This document shows positions 55,918-64,000 of a stretch of DNA of 64,000 nt, one piece after another (within the stretch, counting starts at the first letter, position 1; every line of letters begins with the position of its first letter). Under the pieces are notes generated by a model, which had not been told where the DNA came from, searched no databases, and worked only from the letters and a program-made list of their open reading frames with translations. Source of the stretch: Sipunculus nudus (taxonomy: Eukaryota > Annelida > Sipuncula > Golfingiida > Sipunculidae). The position numbers and the translations under genes were made by a program. The DNA lies in assembly GCA_026874595.1 (NCBI GenBank), contig CM049313.1:54274659-54338658 (forward strand), given 5' to 3'.

Positions 55918-58176
55918 CTAATCAAACATAACATGAAGCTAACCTTGACAGGAAATTCTGTATTAGGACTTACTTCCAAAACAACACATTGTATTGCAGG
56001 TATGTACTATCTGTACGATTCGGTCTCACGAGACGAGCACCATTTAAATATACACCGCATGGAAGGTACAAGGATAATAAAATCAAATTCTTTTGTTTGT
56101 ATTTCATAAGGTTTTTTATTTCATATAAAACTGCACGGCTCCTTTCAAAAGTGGCCATGTTTGATATGAGTTTATATTTTAAAATGTTTTAAATACATTA
56201 TCTTAACCGGGAGTGTTGTTTTACTTTCTTCCAGCTTTCAGAAGCCATCATTTGAAATACTGTGAGAACTATACAATGCTCAACGATAGTAGTTTGATTT
56301 CATATTTTCGATATTATTTGAATAAGTAAATGTTTTGTTCCATGTAATATTAAAGGCTATTTAAATTTTGCTTTTTACCTTTGCTTTTCATCTTGGGTAC
56401 ATTGATATAGGGTGTTGAAAAAAAAGATTGTCTTATTCGCATTTTGCAGTATCAAACCTTATGGAGGAATGAGGAATGAATCTACACTCACCAGAGCAAG
56501 GACATTAATACGGTATGTCTCATAACTTTGCTTCCTTTTAATAACTCAAGAAATTTCACACGCTTAAGGTGTCTACAGATATGACCACCATTTTCCTTTC
56601 CTTCTCCTCGGATGTTTGTAATCGTAGGAGCTGAGAGTCTGATTGGGAACTTCAACACTACCTGTGCGGTTTAGAATACACACTTACAAATTGGTTTACC
56701 CTCGCATTACTTATTTTCATTTACTGAAATGTAAAGTAATTAATTTTGATATTGTTCAAGTTAATGCTCTATGATCAACTTTTCATGACTTACCTCGATA
56801 AACACATGCTAGGCAAAAGAATTAAAAAAAAGCGAAATATGTAAATATTTGATAAGTATAGAGTACCAGTAAGTTTATTTCCTTTAACTTTTAATAACCA
56901 TTTATTTTTTTCCCATTTTCCGTGATCGTTACATAAAAGATTTAAGACAAGGACAAAAAAGTTCAAGATAAAAAGTGAAATGCTAAGGTTTTTAGTATAA
57001 AGTACCATTTAACATATCCCCCCCCCCCCAGTTTTAATTACCCCAATTCTATTTACCTTATTTTTTCTGGCTATACTGGTAAGCACCCGCTCTGCTTCCT
57101 CCTTTCTGTTGTTCGCTAAAAGCCATACTGGAGATTCAGGAAGTATCCTGTATCAGTTAAACATACGATTAACAGTATTACATACAAATATCCTGTGTAT
57201 AAGTGACGTAAATATTTTATGAACCAAGCATATTAAATCCTTCCTTAAAATCTAATTAAATATCCTATTCCTGAGAACCCCTAAGGGTTCCCTTTTTGCT
57301 ATTTCGGGCATCTTTGATTATCATTGTGTGGCTTTGTTTACATTTCCGGCATGGATGGTCCGAGGACGATCGAGAAGAAACGTGGCCTCTACTTCTAGCA
57401 ACACCACTAACCAGGTCTAGATACCACTTCCTCTGAGGACGCACAATTGAGTGCACACACGATACGCGGAAACTCATGTGCACGCTATATTGCAATAACT
57501 TTTTGAATAACCAAACAATTATTAGCAAATGTGCACGCAATAATTATTGCTTAGCTTAATTTCAAGAACATCTGATGCATTTAGTTTAACACTAATTTAA
57601 TTCATCGATTTAAATGAAATATCCTGTTAATTGTTGAATTGAAAATATGTCTTTCCTTTCTCTGCTGATAACCATATGGTAACGCCATTAAGTAATTTTT
57701 CTGTATGACTAAGAAATGAAATTGAGGAGTGTCCCTTACAATATATAAACAATCGTAATTAAAGGAATCGCTGAACAGACAGCTTGAAGGTACCGCCATG
57801 GTCTGATGAGGTAAGCCAACAGCGCTAGAAACATATACCCTGCAGCCCACATTAACTGTGTTCTGATGCCAACAAAGCTACGGCGAGGTGTTGCAAACAG
57901 CTCTAGACAAAAGGTAACGCCCGAATGTGGGAGAACCTGAAAACATTATGTAAACCGCGCTTTGAAATGTACACTTTTGAAGTTAAACATTAATTACATT
58001 TCCATTAATTGTCAAACATGGCTTCATTAATATTCATACTTATATGCTACATTTGAATAAAAGAAGAAATAATTTAGAAAAGAATCTAGGTACAGAAAAA
58101 ACCGTACAAAATGCAGTCAAACTCTGCAAATATGCAAAACAAATCGTTACAATTAATCTTTTTGTAAGCCGCATTC

Positions 58177-58688
58177 TAAAACAAGTGACCCATGGTTCAT
58201 AAAGCTCAGCCGACTGACATGTTGACAATATGTCCTAGCACAGGAAACCAGTTAAGATAATGTAGGTGGTATCATCGTTCATGCCCAGTAGTCAAGATTC
58301 ATTAAGGCCCACAACACACTAATTTTGATGAAAATAAAATTTTACATAATTTCTGGGTGTTCAAACACCCCATAACCTGGAGAATATAAGTCACAGTTAC
58401 ACAATTTCAGGTTTCCAAGGAGATTTTTATGGACCTCCCTGGGTGTCGTGTTAAAAGATTCTAGGTTCAATGGTTACGATTTGTGCCCTTTTAACAGACA
58501 AACGCACCTTTGAAGGTCTAAAAGAGAGCAAAATACAAAAAAATGTTTGCATCAAATTATTATATATTCTGGGGGGGGGGGGGGGGGGTACTTCTGAGCC
58601 CCATACCTCGGAGGATATAACGAACAGACGGACGACGGATACAGAGTGATCGCTATAGCTCAGATGTCTTTCAGTAAACTTAGCTAAC
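58177..58688 (-). mobile_element. Unit B copy of the short 12390-type element
   Basis: Counterpart of 41382-41890; its terminal block reads TGAACCATGGGTCA, closer to the palindrome of the large element, and its G run is 18 long. Confidence 0.65.
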
Positions 58689-58740
58689 GGAAAGCACAGG
58701 CTAAAGATCGTAATTTTCTAATTGAACATATTTAAGGGTC

Positions 58741-58848
58741 TGCAAGGTCCACGAGCATTGGGCATATCAGCTCACTGGCTATGGACACCGCCCGGCTAAC
58801 AGAAACAGACAGGCTTACGAGAAAGTTTTCACCACAGACGAGATCCCA
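58741..58848 (-). pseudogene. SLC22 B exon 3, truncated by 138-bp deletion
   Basis: Starts WDLVCGENFL like unit A but breaks off in the DLAG signature: unit A positions 41945-42082 are missing, including the splice donor. The breakpoint has a one-base overlap (T). Read-through stops after two codons. Confidence 0.88.
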
Positions 58849-60465
58849 CTTGAAACGAATAGATAAACCATTTTTATTTCACAAATCAATATTAAAAGAG
58901 TTTCATGAGTTATAGTCAAACATGATATATTAAGCTAACGAACAGTTTAATCGTGTGACGTCATATGATTGCGTAAAGTCTCATTTTATGGTTAAACTAT
59001 TAAATTTAGCTCTGAATAAATTTTGTATAGCAAGGATAAACAGCTGAAACACCTTTTTTTGAAAAAACATTATTCGTTAACATCATATTTCTTGACATAA
59101 AACATTATATTAAAGCGTCTTGTTCTTTATTTATATTATCGATGTATATTAATTAAAACCTTGTAGCAAAGCAATCCTATATTACATAATTACGAAGATA
59201 TCTAAGTACCGAATATATAATATATTGCCTGTAGTAGGAACATATTACAAAAGTAAATCAAATTTAAAAGGCAATTTTATCAGGAATGAAAACCCCGATT
59301 TCACAAAAGCCTCACGAGTGTAACCTTGCCCAATCGAGAATTAATAAGTGCTCAGTTTAAAGGGTCAACCAAAGGTTGAGAGATCTCGCAATTTGAGAGA
59401 TACGACCCTGATTCTCATTATATTTACCGCTTAATGTGAAATTGACATCATCTAAAAATGTGATACACTACTGGTTCATCGCTTCGACATTCATCATGAT
59501 TAACATCACAAATATGCATATTTTCATATCATTTCACTGCTTCGGTTAATACAAAGATATTTATTCGACAGTAAATTGAAATATCAAGTGCGACCCTCGA
59601 ATGCATAATACCGTTTGTGAACGGTTCACATTAATATTCAGTGCTGGTAGGAGTCGGTGAATGAAAGATAAAAATGGACCGATGTTCAATTAATAATCGA
59701 TTATTTCGTGTGCCATCTATAATATCGTGAAATATGCTGTTTAGAATTATACCCCAACATTTACTGAGTTTCAACCTATGCATCACGCTGAAAGGTCAAG
59801 GCAATGGCTGGGCCGCTGACATTTAGTCGTTGCATGTTTGAAAAGTGTGCGCTCTATTTTACCCCGTCTTTAATAATCTCTGACAAAATATTTTATCGGG
59901 ATATATGGCATCTTCGATGTGCATACATAATCGTTTATGAAAAAAATGTAATCTAATTAATCGATTATGAAAGAAAACGACCGATCATCGGTATACTCGA
60001 TAAATTGACAAACTACTCTTAATATTGCCAGCATGGATTAAAGGTATAGAAATTTTTGGTATGTGCAAGGTGGACAAGAGACACAGACCTCGTTCACGAT
60101 TGACTCTCCTCGATTTTGTTGGTAGATCCAACCCTTATCACATAATAACGTGTAGTTGTCTGTCTGGTTGTAGACATTTATTGCACAGCTCCCAGCTTCG
60201 TATATTTCATCATATTTAGATAAATTGCCCAGCCTGCTTCTGAACTCTGGTTCCTGGCCTTGAGTAATCAATTTTAAAAAGACTTCATGCTCTATTTATG
60301 TACATAAATGATTGTTAATAATCCCAGTGTACACCTTACTATTTTTAATTGAATTTGCATCTTGTAGGATTGAAGATGGATCAAATAATGCGTTCATAGT
60401 TAAATATTTGTCCTCAATTCATCATAGTTCTGCCAAAATTAATGTCAGCACCAATATAAATTATG

Positions 60466-62168
60466 GATAATCGTGCAAAATAACGGACCCATCTTACATG
60501 GTCTCACAAAAAAGTTAGACCACATTTCAATGAAAAAATTGTTTCATGTTCAAGTTGAAGATCCGGCGCATCTAATGATACAATATTTTTGTAAGTTTGA
60601 TATAAATATATTTTGCTACAAACTGTCGAAAAAGGGTAGTTTGCTGAAAATACCCAAAATGCCGTCGTGTCAAAGACGTTCTCAGCCGACGTCATGAATC
60701 CACAGTAATGTACGTGCATACCATGTTAAACAAAAGGATTATGCCTAACAAACATTATAGTCAATATATCGTGCCGTCAAAAACATAAAAATGCAACTGT
60801 CGTCTGTTAATGTATTCGACTGATGATGTTAACTCTTGCTCTATTCAGCTTTGTCTCTTTGTACGTTTTATAAGTCAGATAAATATAAATTGTATAATAA
60901 ACAGTCATTTTTGTGGACAGAGTATAAAGACTACATTTATGACATGTCTTTTATCTTATTTTTTTTATTTTTCCCTGTTAGACTACTTTATGTAAGGACA
61001 ATCAGATGGGAACACCCCCTCCCCATGAGTAACAGACCGGTAGCCCTTAAAATCTAGACGAACGCGGGAGAAACACGGGACCATGTTGGTCAAATAAAAA
61101 GTGGTCACATCTTATTTTTGTCAATATTTATTGTTAAAAATGTGGTCAAACCATATGTGACCACGTTTTATAATATTATATATATAACAAACTTATTAGG
61201 CTGGTCAAATAAAATGTGGTCGCACCTTATTTTTGTTAATATTTATTGTAAAAAAATGTGGTCACACCATGTGACCACATTTTATAATATATAAAATTTA
61301 CATAAGATAAATTTATAAGGCTGGTCAAATAAAATGTGGTCACAGTTTATTTTTGTCAATATGTATTGGTAAAAAAATGTGGTCACACCATATGTGACCA
61401 GATTTTATAATATTATTTATATAATACAAACTTATATGGTTGGTCAAATAAAAAGTGGTTCGAAAAAATATAGGATTAAATTTAGAAAAAAATAAGGCAT
61501 ATGATGATGTAAGAATATATTTAAATGTGGTCACACCCCATTTTTTTACTATTTCTAACCATTATATGTGGTCGCACCATTAATAAAAGAGATCACACCT
61601 TAATAATGTCATTAATTATAACTAATAAATGTTGCTTCACTTTATAATTATTTTACTAAAAATAAGGATAATATTATGTTAGTATAACAAAATATGTTGT
61701 AACATAATGCGGTCGAACGTGTTTCTCCCGTGTCTCTCTTGATTTTAAATGCATGACTTGTCACGTGACACTCGACTTTTTTTACGTTCTGGCGGCAGGG
61801 CGTCGTCACCTTGAACGTACATCAAGTGAAATGTGGATAAATAGAGGTAAAAAAGTATAAACATATATGCATCATATTATATATTGACTGTAAGTTTTAT
61901 AAGACATCATCTTAATGTTTAACATGGTATATATGTATATTACTGTGGATGAATGACGTCGGCTCAGAACGTGTTTGACACGACGTCATTTCGGGTGTTT
62001 TCGGCAAACTACCCTTCGACAGTTTGTAGCAAATTAAATACATAAATAACATATGATATCATTAGATGCGCCGGATCGTCAATTTTATCATGCAAAAAAA
62101 ATTTAGTGAAATGTGGTCTTATTTGTGAGAGAGAGAGAAATATGGGTCCGTTACTTTGCACGATTACC
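60466..62168. mobile_element. Foldback-type DNA element, unit B (1703 bp)
   Basis: Same element at the same intron position, flanked by AAATTATG at 60458-60465 and 62169-62176. The left tip has a G to A change (GATAATCG). The core has about three 125-bp units instead of eight, which accounts for the 620-bp size difference. Its right arm keeps a segment (GATGCGCCGGATCGTCAATT region, about 62065-62090) that is missing from the right arm in unit A but present in the left arms. Confidence 0.82.
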
Positions 62169-63125
62169 AAATTATGTGATAATCATTCATACACCTTACA
62201 GTATGGGTGATCTACACGGATCTCTGTCCATTTTAAACGAAAAAATAGATAAACTTCAGAAAAAGATAAACGATAATAGATAAACGCAAGAAAAAAAAGC
62301 TGAGAAGCGCTGAAAGATTAAAAAAGAAAAATCTTGAAGAAAAAATAGATACAACAGAGATGGTTCAGGCAACGGAAAAAGGAAGGTTGAAAAAAAACAT
62401 TTACAGGTGAACAGTTTACATTGATCATTTCATTTCAAACTTTTAATATACAAAATAACAATGAAATTAGCTTCAATTGATATAACTGTTTTCAATGGGT
62501 CGCTTTAAGAACAAGTGTTATCAGGAATATTTTGTGGTATATAATAATTCTTTCCGGATTATGCATGACCTGCTCAGACATCGTAGAGCCAGTGTAATGT
62601 TTAGCACAGGTATTGTACATTCATGTGAAACAAGAATCAGAAGACGTATTTATAGTTTGCTATGGAGAATACAGATGTCCAATAATTCACTTATCAGTGC
62701 CTAGATAAACCATGATGTCTCATAAGCATTACAAGGTTGCACAAGGCATTGTATGCAACTCTTAAATTAGTTTTTGTTATGTGATACTCCTGATACTGGT
62801 GTATTTCAATTATATTGAGTGTTTATATAATTATATGACGTTTTATATTTTATTTTTTTCTCTTTATTTGTTTATTCTTTATACTGCTATGGTCATAATT
62901 ATTATGTAATGTGCGATTATTTTCTTTAAAAAAGTGTATGTATGCATGTATGTAAGTTTGTATGCATGTATGTATAGCGACTTTACTGTCATACGCACCT
63001 ATGAAAATTATTGCTAAATGGTTGCAGATCAATGCGAAGTATGTGCTGAAGCCAAGGAACGCCAGGATTCCTAAACTCCATGGCTTCATCCCGCTAACCA
63101 CGGACAAGGCAGTGTCAACATCCAT

Positions 63126-64000
63126 GATTATCCAAGTCAAGTGGTACTTCGAATAAAAAGGGAAAATATAAACACATTGTAAAGTAATATTGATCCTTCC
63201 AATAATCATTCTTTTTGTACAGCAAAGCCATACATACCATGCAATGTTGATTAAACCTTTCCGTCACTCCAATGTAACATGTAAAAATTCTTTGGCCACT
63301 TTTGTACCCCTACCCCTTAATTTTTTTTTTATAAAAAATGACTTTTTTAGATATTATGGATACCATTTAGCACAAATACATATACATATATTCAGCAATT
63401 GTTTTTTTTTTTTTAAATTTGCAAGATTAGACACGCTTAACAGTCATGGACAAGCAGAAATACCATCCTCACAATGTCTTTTGCTTCATAGCTTATGCAA
63501 TTCCCAACAAACCAGCTTTACTATAGTGTACTTTTTACATATTAGTATTTATATATGCTTTAATTGATCATGTCTCTCATAATCTGGCGAACCTTGTAAC
63601 TGTGATTTCAGTTTTCCAAATTAACTGCTCCAAAATGCAATTAGATCAACACCGAATCTTGGTATAGTTTAAAATTCAACATATGCATGGTATATACAAG
63701 TCTCTACAAGACAGGGCTGTTAATTTTACAGAGTCATCATTACATTCAAGAGCGTTTTGAGTTTTGTCTCGTATGTTTCATTTTTATCAGACAATATCGT
63801 ATATACCATATACTTTACCATATTCAAATGTTACCTGGTGAGGCATTGTTGGCATAATCTTGCTGGTGTAGCTTTCAGAAATCTTGGGGAAATCACCTAC
63901 TGCCAGTCAGTGGTACCCAACACTTTTAACTCATGCTGACAAAAATCATCAATAGGTGAAAGGCTTAACAATTCAGGAACACATTTCAACATCATATCTT
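63126..64000. other. 5' flank of SLC22 B and unique sequence
   Basis: To about 63530 this repeats the 5' flank of unit A with a 590-bp gap; beyond it the sequence is not duplicated in the window and contains nothing I recognise. Confidence 0.55.

Larger units (their letters stand above)
53135..63125 (-). pseudogene. SLC22-type transporter pseudogene, unit B
   Basis: Exons matching unit A: 63125-62999, 60258-60089, 58848-58741 (truncated), 57936-57740, 57147-57057, 55917-55783, 55410-55325, 54738-54618, 54477-54405 and 54009-53800. Lesions: (1) in exon 7 a Tyr codon TAC has become TAA (reverse complement of 55809-55811) in the loop after VEIPA; (2) 138 bp are missing after 58741, which removes 39 codons (117 bp) of exon 3, its donor and 15 bp of intron; (3) the last base of exon 4 is T instead of G, so the split Trp codon becomes Leu and the donor context weakens; (4) a loop cysteine in exon 2 is Ser (EFRSRLG instead of EFRCRLG); (5) extra copies of exons 9 and 11 follow the gene. 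Exons 1, 5, 8, 9 and 10 are well preserved, so inactivation seems recent. A nonfunctional product is inferred. Confidence 0.82.
48276..63530. repeat. Unit B of ~15.5-kb head-to-tail duplication
   Basis: Second copy of 32645-48275 in the same orientation. It begins inside the last lectin exon (TGTATTCAAATTGCC) directly after the end of unit A (...TATAGTG), and ends at the same ...TATAGTG at about 63530 before unique sequence. The join has only 3-4 bp of shared sequence (GTG). Confidence 0.92.

Overview
The window is AT-rich eukaryotic DNA from an invertebrate. It has small exons with GT-AG introns, long (TA)n microsatellites, large satellite arrays and many short non-autonomous transposons. 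The dispersed repeat whose ends read like GCTATAGCGATCACTCTTTG and CAGTCAGCTGAGCGTCATGA is, to my knowledge, typical of bivalve molluscs. I therefore favour a bivalve, but the species is not determined. All gene calls were made by eye from splice sites, codon phase and family motifs.

Layout. Positions 1-9700 are satellite DNA. A 339-bp tandem repeat (1-2700) abuts a higher-order array (3393-9055) in which two diverged monomers of about 315 bp alternate strictly, giving a 629-bp period. A decayed, ACGT-rich flank follows. From 11389 to 26092 on the + strand lies an SLC22-type (organic cation/anion transporter, major facilitator superfamily) gene. Ten exons are visible; the first coding exon is not. 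Its introns carry a 2.6-kb element with a 340-bp repeated core, a tRNA-derived SINE and smaller inverted-repeat elements. Positions 26093-32487 look intergenic.

From about 32645 to 63530 there are two head-to-tail copies of one unit of about 15.5 kb: A 32645-48275 and B 48276-63530. Each unit carries, on the - strand, a small secreted PAN/apple-like plus C-type-lectin gene and a second SLC22-type gene. The SLC22 gene of unit A (47220 down to 37353) looks intact apart from one unresolved small exon. Five of its internal exons have exactly the same length as those of the + strand gene, and a sixth (135 bp) does under one of two possible splicing models, so the two genes are paralogues arranged tail to tail. 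The SLC22 gene of unit B is a pseudogene: it has a premature stop, a 138-bp deletion that removes part of exon 3 and its donor, and a rearranged 3' end. The lectin genes are damaged in different places in the two units. A has lost the start of one lectin exon and has a stop in the last exon. B keeps that exon, but its last exon is cut by the duplication junction.

Intron 1 of the - strand SLC22 gene holds a foldback-type DNA element with long inverted arms, perfect 8-bp flanking repeats and a core of palindromic 125-bp tandem units. It is 2323 bp in A and 1703 bp in B, with the same flanking repeat in both, so it was inserted before the units separated. A caution: A and B could be two haplotypes of a highly heterozygous animal placed in series by the assembler. 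Read depth or spanning long reads would decide.
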